DNA of 64,000 nt from Mucilaginibacter lappiensis (lineage in GTDB: Bacteria; Bacteroidota; Bacteroidia; Sphingobacteriales; Sphingobacteriaceae), in the NCBI RefSeq assembly GCF_900155965.1, contig NZ_FTMG01000008.1, positions 250,410 through 314,409 on the forward strand, in the 5' to 3' direction. A model generated the notes under the pieces. It worked only from the letters and a program-made list of their open reading frames with translations, made no database searches and was not told where the DNA came from. Position numbers and translations under genes: made by a program. This document shows positions 37,170 through 46,260 of this stretch, one piece after another. Position 1 is the first letter of the stretch. Every line of letters starts with the position of its first letter.

Positions 37170-38228
37170 TTATCTGTTAATAATGGTCTTTAAAAAAGGA
37201 AGGAACGAAATCGAAAAATTGACATAAGGAACTGTACCACCACTGCCCTTTATAAAATAATCAGATTGTTTGTCACCTTGTTTAAATACCCTGGAGGACA
37301 ATGTTGAAGACATCCCCCCGTTTATCCCCAGAAGAATCTTTTTGGATACCAGGTATTCAAAGCCTGCTCTTGTTTTAATTTCCATTGTTGAACTGACCGC
37401 ATTATGTGGAAAAGGCTGATTTAAGGCTAAAAAACTCTGGCTTCCACCCAGTTCGCTTCCGAACGATACCCAGCTTTTAGGAGATAACTGCTTTTTTAAT
37501 ATAACACGAGATGGGAAATCAGCAAACAACTGAATGTTCCCGGTTTCAAATTGATGCCAGTATGCAATAACGGGAATGACGTGAGTAGGGGCCGTTGGAT
37601 TATTGATATAATACAACCCCACTGAAAATGAAGTAGTCGCTGTCCGCGTGAACGGAACACTTATCCCGAGCATTTCACTAGCAATTCTGACCCTGGATAA
37701 CTCATCGGTTAACCCGGTGAAACTGGCAGAATAGAAGACTTGGTGATTAAACAATGTATCTATCCTCATATAACTGGCCGTAAATCCTATTGTTGTGGTA
37801 TTAATAACTGAATTGCGTACCGGTATTTGCGGGTTATAACTTTCCACCTGGCTCAGATCAGTACGCTCATGCAAGTAGCTGATACTTGCGGTGACGCTGT
37901 TTTTACCCCATTGTGCAATAGGCAAATTAAAGTTTGCCCCGATACGGGTAAGCTGGGTCTTTGCTTTAAATAAAGGGTTGCCATTGAACTTAGCAGTGAT
38001 ATTTCTCCCACTCATGATATCCGTGGAAATAGCGGCCTGCCTCAACATCGGGTAATTGATTGCGGCAGCGCTGAGATTGGCCATTTTACTGGAATCGGTC
38101 ATTGTTCCGTTGACCGTTTGTGCAAATGATCCACCAATGGTCAATAAAAACAGTAGGGGTGTTATGAATACTGTTTTGAAGTAGTTTGATCCGGAAATTA
38201 CCGGAAATTTTGATGAGGATATCAGCAT
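37170..38228 (-). CDS. Outer-membrane beta-barrel protein (DUF6268-like)
   Basis: 352 residues with a signal-anchor region ending GGSFAQ, followed by many alternating strands (ITAKFNGNPLFKAKTQLTRIG, NSVTASISYLHERTDL, FEYLVSKKILLGINGG) and a C-terminal FSISFLPFLKTI. The overall pattern fits the DUF6268 family of outer-membrane proteins, recalled by appearance only. It shares the strand of the LytTR regulator gene downstream (38407 end) and may be its target (inference). Function unknown. Confidence 0.6.
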   Translation of the reverse strand: MLISSSKFPVISGSNYFKTVFITPLLFLLTIGGSFAQTVNGTMTDSSKMANLSAAAINYPMLRQAAISTDIMSGRNITAKFNGNPLFKAKTQLTRIGANFNLPIAQWGKNSVTASISYLHERTDLSQVESYNPQIPVRNSVINTTTIGFTASYMRIDTLFNHQVFYSASFTGLTDELSRVRIASEMLGISVPFTRTATTSFSVGLYYINNPTAPTHVIPVIAYWHQFETGNIQLFADFPSRVILKKQLSPKSWVSFGSELGGSQSFLALNQPFPHNAVSSTMEIKTRAGFEYLVSKKILLGINGGMSSTLSSRVFKQGDKQSDYFIKGSGGTVPYVNFSISFLPFLKTIINR

Positions 38229-38406
38229 GTTCTGTTTTTAACTGACCGAAATTACTTCTGTAATAAGGGGTTAATCAGAATTTTAGAGTGAACGTGACAA
38301 AAGGGGAATCGAAACTGACGGAAACGGCAATGAATGGCCACGCCGGTCTGCTGGAAATTAAAGGATTGGTAAATGTGTTATCAGGAGAGGAAATAATAAA
38401 GCTAAT

Positions 38407-39168
38407 TCAATCTTCCATCCATTGCAGGAAATCATTTGCTTTTATCTTACTGACGATGATCTTCTCAGGAGTTTCACAATTCAGTTTAACAAATAACCTG
38501 CGATTAAAATAATGCTCTACATTTTGTATGTTGTCCCTATTGATAATAAATTGCCGGTTAGCTTTAAAAAATAGCTGTGGATTTAGCATTGCCTCCAGCT
38601 GTTCTACTGTATGCTGGGTAATGAACCGATCAAAGTTGCTATGAATATAAACTAAACCATGTTCGGCATAGATAAAGCGGATCTCACTGGTTTTTATTGG
38701 AATTATCTTCTCTTTAAAATATACAAGGATAGATTGTTTATATTTAGTATCCATCTGGCCAACCAGCTTTATTAACTTTTGCTGGTATAGATCCTGGCGG
38801 TTATTAAACAGATTTTTAAAGTGCTGGTATTTCCTCAGGCTTTGTTCAAGCATTCCCTCATCTATGGGTTTTAGCAGATAGTCAATACCGTTGGCCTCAA
38901 AAGCCCGAATAGCATATTCATCAAATGCGGTGCAGAAAATTACAGGAGTATTTACCTGTACATTGCGGTAGATATCAAAACTAAGCCCGTCACCAAGCTG
39001 TATGTCAGAGAAAATCAAATCAGGTGATGGATGTTCCTTAAACCATTGGATAGCCGAATTAACAGAATGTAAAATATCAACAATTTTGATATCACTATCA
39101 ATTGCTTCGATAAGGCCTTTTAGCTCTTTGGCCGTTTTAATCTCATCTTCAATGATTAATACATTCAT
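38407..39168 (-). CDS. LytTR-family response regulator
   Basis: 253 residues: receiver domain (LIIEDE at 4-9, phosphoacceptor in LIFSDIQLGDG, Lys in YLLKPID) and a C-terminal LytTR DNA-binding domain (IRFIYAEHGLVYIHS, FFKANRQFIINRDNIQNVE). It overlaps the upstream kinase gene by 4 bases (ATGA), giving a classic LytS/LytR-type pair. Target genes are not apparent; the adjacent outer-membrane protein gene is a candidate. Confidence 0.94.
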   Translation of the reverse strand: MNVLIIEDEIKTAKELKGLIEAIDSDIKIVDILHSVNSAIQWFKEHPSPDLIFSDIQLGDGLSFDIYRNVQVNTPVIFCTAFDEYAIRAFEANGIDYLLKPIDEGMLEQSLRKYQHFKNLFNNRQDLYQQKLIKLVGQMDTKYKQSILVYFKEKIIPIKTSEIRFIYAEHGLVYIHSNFDRFITQHTVEQLEAMLNPQLFFKANRQFIINRDNIQNVEHYFNRRLFVKLNCETPEKIIVSKIKANDFLQWMED

Positions 39169-40163
39169 GACAGCAGCAATGGCAAGGTTACTGTGAATAG
39201 ATCGTCATCATTATAAACTTCAATCTGTTTACCAGACAGTAGCTGATAACGATCCTTTATATTCTGCAGACCCTTTCCGGTACTTTCTTCCACCGATATT
39301 TTGGGCTGATAGCTATTTTCAATAGTTAGTGCAGGTGTTTGATCGGTATAAATACGAATATGTAGTGGTTGTTCAGGGGATATGATGTTATGCTTAATAG
39401 CATTTTCAATAAGCAATTGCAATGAAAGCGGAGGAATATAATAGCTTAAAAACTCATCCGGAACATTAATAGAAATTTGTAACGCATGTTCAAACCGCTC
39501 CTGTAATATATAAAGATAAGATTTCATAAAAGCGATTTCATCTTTTACACTGGCCAGGTGATGTTCATTAAAATTCAACAGATAGCGGTAAACATTAGCC
39601 AATTGTATAACATAAGTTTTAGTCTCATGGTCTGGTGCAATGGTTTTTAATGTACTTAATGAATTAAATAAAAAGTGCGGACTTACCTGTTGTTGTAACG
39701 ATAAAAGCTGTGCCCTTAACTGCGCTTGCTTTAATAAACCATTTTCCAGTCTTGATTTTTGCAAAGTAATATTAATCTGGATGTTGTGAATGATAATGTA
39801 GATAAATACACTGATAAAAGCAGAACCAGTAAGGTTAAAGAATACATCCCGGGTTCTGTCATTACTCAGTGATGGCATTGTATTAAACAGGTTTAGGAGA
39901 TAATCAAAGAATGATACAGTACAAATAGCAATTATATTACTGATTACACCCTTTGTTACGTTACCGAAATTTTTAAAAGAATGAAGAATAAAGTAATGAT
40001 GAATAAACCAACAGGTGAATACATTGATAAAGGAAAAAAAAAGGAAATTTCCTATGAGCTCAAGCTGATTAAATCCGGGATGGCCTAACCTTGGTAAAAT
40101 ACCAATTACGGCAAAAACAAGGGATAAGAAGATACCCAACTTAATCTGATAAGCTTTAAACAT
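39165..40163 (-). CDS. LytS/YehU-type sensor histidine kinase
   Basis: 332 residues with four N-terminal membrane helices (e.g. IKLGIFLSLVFAVIGILP, AFISVFIYIIIHNIQI), then the His_kinase domain with QVSPHFLFNSLSTLK containing the phospho-His, and the ATPase motif LQLLIENAIKHN followed by GKGLQNIKDRYQLL. It partners with the LytTR regulator by gene overlap. The external signal is unknown. Confidence 0.93.
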   Translation of the reverse strand: MFKAYQIKLGIFLSLVFAVIGILPRLGHPGFNQLELIGNFLFFSFINVFTCWFIHHYFILHSFKNFGNVTKGVISNIIAICTVSFFDYLLNLFNTMPSLSNDRTRDVFFNLTGSAFISVFIYIIIHNIQINITLQKSRLENGLLKQAQLRAQLLSLQQQVSPHFLFNSLSTLKTIAPDHETKTYVIQLANVYRYLLNFNEHHLASVKDEIAFMKSYLYILQERFEHALQISINVPDEFLSYYIPPLSLQLLIENAIKHNIISPEQPLHIRIYTDQTPALTIENSYQPKISVEESTGKGLQNIKDRYQLLSGKQIEVYNDDDLFTVTLPLLLS

Positions 40164-40437
40164 GCCTAAATTTCGTTTTAATTCTTAAATAATCTGTCAA
40201 TAATATAATCAAATGGACAATTAAGGGTTTGAAAGGGACAATATTCAATATAGATGATACTCAATTTAGAATAGTCAGTACCTGTCACTATTTGTATAAG
40301 TCTTACAAAATGTGAACATGCCAGACCTTTAGCACAAGCCATTTTCTGACCCTATCGGTCTCATAGAAATTTTTAGCAAGTTGTTGAAATGCACGTTTCA
40401 TTATATCTGAATCAGACTGTTTAAGTGCTTAGAAACT
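40164..40437. other. Intergenic gap upstream of the LytS-type kinase
   Basis: The gap between the kinase start and dispersed element copy B holds no recognisable gene. It presumably contains the promoter of the minus-strand kinase/regulator pair. Confidence 0.4.
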
Positions 40438-40689
40438 CAGGCGCGCTGTAAACCTTAACGAGAAATCGAACTACAAAAAATAGGTTAATTGCACTCCTGA
40501 TACACTTTTTTAACCGTTCAGGAATTTCTCTGCTAAAATCGAACTAAGAAAACCTCATTGTAATTATTTGATTAACAGATTTTTACTAGCGTAAACACCT
40601 ATATGTTGTCTCCTTAAGTCCGACCGCAGTTTTCGAACACATTTATAGAAGCTTTGAAGAAATTGACGTCAATAAATGTTCAATTATAA
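40438..40689. repeat. Dispersed element, copy B (extended form)
   Basis: The 250-base segment from CAGGCG...GTAAACCTTAACGAGAAA to CAATTATAA matches the extended copy D at 58828-59115 over most of its length; the last ~78 bases (40612-40689) match copies A and C. On the plus strand it still reads PQFSNTFIEALKKLTSIN before a stop. The hairpin is degenerate and there is no T-run. It lies ~110 bases beyond the 3' end of the minus-strand sigma-factor gene. Confidence 0.8.
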
Positions 40690-40800
40690 ATGGATAATCT
40701 ACCACTCTTTTATAATTGAATATTAATAGATTGTTAAGCAGTTTATTTCAGAATATTGCCCAAGTAGATCAAAAGTTAAAGGACATAGCTGGTATAAAAT

Positions 40801-41400
40801 TCAGTATACACCGGCCAGAAACAAAGTCATAATCAACACGGAAGAAACGACTGATAATTTAGGGTATGAAATCCGAAGGTACTTTAATGCCTGAGTTATC
40901 TGGTTCTCAACCGTGCGTTTAGAAATATTGAGCCTATCCGCTATCTCGTCATTGCTTAAATTTTGCACGCGACTTAACCAGAATATTTCCTGGCAACGGC
41001 GGGGTAGTTCTTTTAGTATTTGGGCCAGCTCTGTCTCAAATGATTCATAGCTCAGTTTGCTGTCGGCAGTGTTGTACACCATCATGTCTTCAGTTTCGGC
41101 AAACTGTTCTATATATTCCACCCCATTAATGCGCGCTGCTTTCAGGTGCTTAAATACATGGTAACGGGCGGTTACGTGTATATAGTTTTGAAAGCTATTT
41201 ATTTTAAGATGTTTACGCCGTGTCCATAACACCACAAAAACATCATGAGTGATTTCCTCTGCAGCTGATTCATCTTTAAGGTAATAGCAGACAGTTTTGT
41301 ATAGTTTTTTCCAATACCGATTATACAGGACTACAAAAGCCCTGGAACTATCGGCGACAACGGCGTCCCATAATTCGCTATCGGTAAGTAGGGGAGTCAT
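40801..41400 (-). CDS. ECF sigma factor (FecI-like, Bacteroidota RpoE family)
   Basis: 199 residues from ATG 41400 (MTPLLTDSELWDAVVADS); a further upstream ATG at 41442 would overlap the divergent frame. Region 2 (YNRYWKKLYKTVCYYLKDES, AAEEITHDVFVVLWTRR) and region 4 (LPRRCQEIFWLSRVQNLSND, EIADRLNISKRTVENQI) are plain. A hydrophobic C-terminal tail (VLIMTLFLAGVY) is typical of the group. It probably transcribes the divergently oriented fecR-susC-susD unit upon TonB-dependent signalling. Confidence 0.93.
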   Translation of the reverse strand: MTPLLTDSELWDAVVADSSRAFVVLYNRYWKKLYKTVCYYLKDESAAEEITHDVFVVLWTRRKHLKINSFQNYIHVTARYHVFKHLKAARINGVEYIEQFAETEDMMVYNTADSKLSYESFETELAQILKELPRRCQEIFWLSRVQNLSNDEIADRLNISKRTVENQITQALKYLRISYPKLSVVSSVLIMTLFLAGVY

Positions 41401-41547
41401 AAATTGGTTGGCTAAAATTAGCAAATAGTTTATCAAATGCAATTGTCATATGCAGGGATAAAGCAGGTAAAAAAAATATTTTTAAAAGTATGTGTGTTCG
41501 TAAAGCTTTTGAATCTCTTTATGGCATACCACAAAAAAAACAATTTT

Positions 41548-42705
41548 ATGACCCCGGAGTACTACATGCAGCTTTATGAAAAATATCTGTTGGGTTCATG
41601 TACGCCCGAAGAGGAGGAATTGCTGATGCGCTATCAGGATAATTTCAAGCTGCGAAATAATAATGATGAACTGTTATCAGCAGCTGATAAAAAGTTGAGG
41701 GCAGACATATATAGTCGCATTCATACTTCAGCCGAGGAAAATAATAAACCACGTAGTATCAAATTCTGGTGGTGGTTGGCTGCCGCGGCCATACTTTGCG
41801 GTGGATTAATATTTGGAGGTTTGCTCATTAAAAAACAAAGGGAAGCAATTGCCGACCAGACTAACATAGCCCTTATTAAGAAGAATCCTATTAAGCCGGG
41901 TGCCAACACGGCTATACTTACCTTGGCCAACGGCATCAGCATAGCTTTAGATAAAGTAGGCAATGGCGTGGTAGCCAAAGCTGGTAACACAGCCATCAGG
42001 AAAATGAAAAATGGCTTGCTAGCCTATACCACTACCACAGGTGACAATAAAGGGGCTATTGTCACCGATGCGTTGAATACTATTACCATACCACGTGGCG
42101 GGCAATATACCATTACGCTGCCCGATGGCACCAGTGTATGGCTTAACTCGCAGTCGTCCTTAACTTTTCCGGTGGCGTTTAAAGGCTCTGAGCGACGGGT
42201 GAGCCTAACCGGCGAAGCCTATTTTGAAGTAGCCAAGAACAGGCAGATGCCTTTTATTGTGCATACAGGCAATGCCGATGTTAAGGTTTTAGGAACACAT
42301 TTTAATGTAAAAGCTTACCAGGAAGATAACGCTGTAAAAACAACCTTGCTTGAAGGATCGGTAAGCTTGTCCAACAGTTCATCCTCAGCCTTGCTGGTTC
42401 CTGGCGAGCAGGGTATTGCTGAAGCTGCAGGTGGAAAGATCACACAGAAAAAGGTTAATATAAACCAGGTAATGGCCTGGAAATCTGGTTACTTTATTTT
42501 CAGAGAAGACGATATTCATGATATTATGAAGCAAATAAGCCGTTGGTATGATGTGGATGTGGAATACAGGAGCAACGTATCAAACATTAAATTTGGTGGC
42601 ACCTACTCTAAAAACAAGGATATTAATGAACTGCTCAAGGGACTTGAACTAACTGGGCTGGTTCATTTTAAAATTGAAGGAAGGAGGATAATTGTTATGA
42701 CTTGA
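41548..42705 (+). CDS. FecR-family anti-sigma factor
   Basis: 385 residues from ATG 41548 (MTPEYYMQLYEKYLLGSCTP); ATG 41521 is an alternative. A cytoplasmic anti-sigma part is followed by one TM helix (WWWLAAAAILCGGLIFGGLL), the FecR periplasmic domain (TITLPDGTSVWLNSQSSLTF, KVLGTHFNVKAYQED) and a C-terminal DUF4974 domain (IMKQISRWYDVDVEYRS). It relays the state of the adjacent STN-type SusC receptor to the divergently encoded sigma factor. Confidence 0.94.
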   Translation: MTPEYYMQLYEKYLLGSCTPEEEELLMRYQDNFKLRNNNDELLSAADKKLRADIYSRIHTSAEENNKPRSIKFWWWLAAAAILCGGLIFGGLLIKKQREAIADQTNIALIKKNPIKPGANTAILTLANGISIALDKVGNGVVAKAGNTAIRKMKNGLLAYTTTTGDNKGAIVTDALNTITIPRGGQYTITLPDGTSVWLNSQSSLTFPVAFKGSERRVSLTGEAYFEVAKNRQMPFIVHTGNADVKVLGTHFNVKAYQEDNAVKTTLLEGSVSLSNSSSSALLVPGEQGIAEAAGGKITQKKVNINQVMAWKSGYFIFREDDIHDIMKQISRWYDVDVEYRSNVSNIKFGGTYSKNKDINELLKGLELTGLVHFKIEGRRIIVMT

Positions 42706-42737
42706 GAAACGAGTTTAATGATTATCTGACAAAAACA

Positions 42738-42765
42738 GATCAGGAGCGTTAGAGCGCTCCCGATC
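42738..42765 (+). terminator. Hairpin between fecR and susC
   Basis: GATCAGGAGCG and CGCTCCCGATC form an ~10-bp stem with one mismatch and a short loop, 33 bases after the fecR stop. No T-run follows, so partial attenuation is more likely than full termination. Confidence 0.5.
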
Positions 42766-42841
42766 TTCAGTAATAAATACTGAGTTAGATAACCTTACCA
42801 ATTGCGCAAACAATCAATTATAAATTAAACCTAACATTCAA

Positions 42842-45800
42842 ATGTATAAAATATTTACTGAATCAAAGTTCAGGTGGCACAACCATGCCCAGCTTAAATT
42901 TATTCGCATTATGAAATTAACCTGTCTCCTTATTACTATAACCATTTTACAGGTTAGTGCCAGGTCATATGCGCAAAAGATAAACCTGGATGTACAAAAA
43001 GCTCCACTGGAAGATGTGTTGTTTACCCTGCAGCAACAAAGCGGATATGATTTTCTGTACAGCGCCCAGCTAATGAAAACGGCTTCTCCCGTGTCATTGT
43101 CTTTAAAAGGGGCAAGCCTAACACAGGCGCTTGAAAAGATCTTCAATAACCAGCCTTTTATTTATCTTATTAATAAAAAAACCATCACTATAAAACCAAG
43201 ACCACAGCCCGATGCAGAAACTATTGTCCTGCAAACTATTAGGGGTAAGGTAACTGACAATAAAGGTGTGCCCTTGCCCGGGGTAAGCATACAGTTAAAA
43301 GGTACGCAAACTGGTACGGTAACCGATGCCAATGGCGCTTTCTCTCTTAACGTTCCGGATGGTAATGGTACTTTGATATTTAGTTTTATCGGCTTTGTAA
43401 AACAAGAAGTACCTATTGGCGGTAAAAGCATGATCAATATAAGTCTGGCTGAAGATAAACAAGGCCTTAGTGAGGTTGTGGTTACCGGTTATAGTACACA
43501 GAGCCGGCATACACTTACCAGTGCCATAGTATCTGTTAAAGGGGAGGACATGACCAAACGGGTGGCCACAGATGCAACCTCTTTATTGCAAGGGCAACTG
43601 CCGGGCTTATCGGTTGTCCAAAACTCTGCCGAGCCAGGCAACGAGAGTATACAGCTGCGCATACGTGGTTTGGGTACTTTTAGTAGCGCCGGTAATAATC
43701 CGCTGGTTATAGTTGATGGTATTCCGGGAAGCCTTTCGGTAATTAACCCCAATGATATTGAGTCGGTAACGGTTTTAAAAGATGCTTCTGCAGCAGCCAT
43801 TTACGGTTCGCAGGGTGCCAATGGCGTAGTGGTAGTGAAAACCAAAAAGGGTAAAGCCGGTGGTTTTACTTTAACCTATAATTACAACGTTGGCTTTGCC
43901 ACAGCAACCCGTTTGCCTAAGCTAATTACTAACTCTGCCCAGTATATGCAGTTATTGAATGAAGCTGAAGTAAACTCCGGCAATGCCCCGATATACACTC
44001 AGGATCAGATAAATCAGTATGCCACAGCTACCGATCATGTAAAATACCCCAATCATGATTGGATCAAGGATATGTTTTCAACTGCCGTTGTACAAAACCA
44101 TTATCTTAACTTGAGCGGTGGTAATGAAGGCACCACTTATAGTGTTGGTTTAGGTTATACTGATCAGCCGGGTACGATGCGCGGTTTCGACTATAAAAAA
44201 TATACGCTTAACCTGGGGCTTACCTCCAAAGTAAACAAGCGTGTAACACTGGGTACTAATTTCCAGTTTCGTTACGGCGATCGTAATTATCCTTATGATA
44301 ATGCCGCCGATTTGTATATATCTACACTGTCGCAATCTCCGTTATATCCGGCTCAAACAGCCGATGGTTTATGGATAACCAAAGCTTATGATAAAGAATT
44401 GGGCAACAAAAATCCGGTGTTGGCTTCAGAGATATTAACACATAACCCCAATTACTATGGCCAGGGTAATATATCTTTAGATGTGGATGTACTTGATGGC
44501 TTACGTTGGGAAAACCGCGCCGGCCTAAGCTTTAATTATGATAAAAGCAAAACATTCAGACCAATCGTACCAGAATATCTGTACAGCGATCTGTCCTTTA
44601 ATCGTAATGCCGATGTGGGCACGCCCGGTTTATCCGTTAATAATCAGGACGAAACACATTCTACCATTTATAGCCAGTTGAACTTTCATAAACTACTGGG
44701 TAAGCATGACCTGACCATTTTAGGTGGTGTACAACAGGAGGTAGACAACCAGAGTTATGTAGATGCTTACCGTGTAGGTTACCCCACCAATGAGCTGGAA
44801 GAGTTACATGTGGGTTCAGTAAATAACCAAACCAATGATGGTATTTCAACCCAGTGGATCATCCATTCCTTGTATGGTAACATAAACTACAACTTTGAAG
44901 ATAGGTATTTATTGGGCGCCAATGTGCGTTACGATGGTACTTCAAGGCTGCCAAGTAACAGCCGCTGGGGTTTGTATGAATCGTTTTCGGGTGGATGGCG
45001 CATCTCAAAAGAGAATTTCCTGAAGGATGTAAGCTGGATAGATGACCTGAAAATACGTGGGTCATGGGGCCGTTTAGGTAACCAAAATATTACCCTGCCG
45101 GTGGGAGATATCCATACACCATATCCGTATCCATACCAAGCTACCTATAATCAAAACAGCTACGCTTTTGCCGGTCAGGTTGTTTCGGGCTTTATACCCG
45201 GCGCACTGGTTGACCCTAATCTTACCTGGGAAACAACCCGTATGACTGACATTGGGTTTGATCTTACCGCGTTTAAAAATAAGCTAACCTTTACTTTTGA
45301 CTGGTTTAATAAGTATACTTATAATATCCTTCGACAGTCACAAATACCCCAGGCTATCGGTGTTGCAGCACCTATCGTTAACGATGGTGCTGTAAGCAAT
45401 AAGGGCCTGGAGTTTAGTTTGCGTTATCAGGATCGCACATCAGCTAAATTCAGTTATTATGCCCAGGCCAACTTCCAGTTGTACCGCAACAAGCTGGTGT
45501 CATTTGGTGCTGATCAGATCATGGGGCCTGATGGTCAAACCATTATGCGTAACGGCTATCCGATAGGCTCGTTCTACCTGCAAACTATGGATGGTATCTT
45601 CCAAAGCCAGCAGGAGATCAATAACTCGCCAGATCAGTCATCATTAGGTGGTCCGCCAACCCCCGGCGATATTAAATACAAAGATGTTAATGGCGATGGT
45701 AAAGTAGATGCTAACGATCGCAGTATCATCCCTGGTCAATATCCAAAATTCGAATATTCCTATAGTATGGGAGCCACCTGGGGTAATTTTGATGCCAGTT

Positions 45801-46243
45801 TACAACTATATGGTTCGTATGGTAACAAGCTGTATTTGTACAAATGGGGTGTTGACCCGTTTGCCCAGGGCGCCATGCCAACAACCGATTGGCTAAACCG
45901 CTGGACCCCGCAAAATCCATCCACCACCATGCCTAAAATATATATGGGCTTTTACGGATACCCGAAGATCACCAATGTACAGTCGACCTACCATTTGTAT
46001 AATGCCAGCTTTATGCGTATTAAAAATGTGCAGGTAGGTTATACCTTCCCGGCAAATATGATTAGAGGGGTTAAGTCATTAAGAATTTATGGTGCGGTAG
46101 ATAACCTGGCTTTGTTTACGCCACTTAAGCAAGCTACCGACCCCGAAAGGCAGGATATCAATAATAAGCCTGATGCCTGGTACGGCTTTGCCAATTATCC
46201 GCAAAACCGCACTTATACATTTGGTGCATCAGTTCAATTCTAA
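42842..46243 (+). CDS. SusC/RagA-family TonB-dependent receptor with STN signalling domain
   Basis: 1133 residues. The long N-terminus (MYKIFTESKFRWHNHAQLKF before the signal helix) is typical of this subgroup, so 42842 is kept as the start. Order: signal peptide (~24-44), secretin/TonB short N-terminal domain (KINLDVQKAPLEDVLFTLQQ), carboxypeptidase-D-like repeat (IRGKVTDNKGVPLPGVSIQL), plug with the TonB box region (EVVVTGYSTQS) and a beta-barrel ending FGASVQF. The STN domain binds FecR in trans-envelope signalling, linking import to sigma-factor release. Confidence 0.95.
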   Translation: MYKIFTESKFRWHNHAQLKFIRIMKLTCLLITITILQVSARSYAQKINLDVQKAPLEDVLFTLQQQSGYDFLYSAQLMKTASPVSLSLKGASLTQALEKIFNNQPFIYLINKKTITIKPRPQPDAETIVLQTIRGKVTDNKGVPLPGVSIQLKGTQTGTVTDANGAFSLNVPDGNGTLIFSFIGFVKQEVPIGGKSMINISLAEDKQGLSEVVVTGYSTQSRHTLTSAIVSVKGEDMTKRVATDATSLLQGQLPGLSVVQNSAEPGNESIQLRIRGLGTFSSAGNNPLVIVDGIPGSLSVINPNDIESVTVLKDASAAAIYGSQGANGVVVVKTKKGKAGGFTLTYNYNVGFATATRLPKLITNSAQYMQLLNEAEVNSGNAPIYTQDQINQYATATDHVKYPNHDWIKDMFSTAVVQNHYLNLSGGNEGTTYSVGLGYTDQPGTMRGFDYKKYTLNLGLTSKVNKRVTLGTNFQFRYGDRNYPYDNAADLYISTLSQSPLYPAQTADGLWITKAYDKELGNKNPVLASEILTHNPNYYGQGNISLDVDVLDGLRWENRAGLSFNYDKSKTFRPIVPEYLYSDLSFNRNADVGTPGLSVNNQDETHSTIYSQLNFHKLLGKHDLTILGGVQQEVDNQSYVDAYRVGYPTNELEELHVGSVNNQTNDGISTQWIIHSLYGNINYNFEDRYLLGANVRYDGTSRLPSNSRWGLYESFSGGWRISKENFLKDVSWIDDLKIRGSWGRLGNQNITLPVGDIHTPYPYPYQATYNQNSYAFAGQVVSGFIPGALVDPNLTWETTRMTDIGFDLTAFKNKLTFTFDWFNKYTYNILRQSQIPQAIGVAAPIVNDGAVSNKGLEFSLRYQDRTSAKFSYYAQANFQLYRNKLVSFGADQIMGPDGQTIMRNGYPIGSFYLQTMDGIFQSQQEINNSPDQSSLGGPPTPGDIKYKDVNGDGKVDANDRSIIPGQYPKFEYSYSMGATWGNFDASLQLYGSYGNKLYLYKWGVDPFAQGAMPTTDWLNRWTPQNPSTTMPKIYMGFYGYPKITNVQSTYHLYNASFMRIKNVQVGYTFPANMIRGVKSLRIYGAVDNLALFTPLKQATDPERQDINNKPDAWYGFANYPQNRTYTFGASVQF

Positions 46244-46260
46244 CCTCAATATTAAAGTAA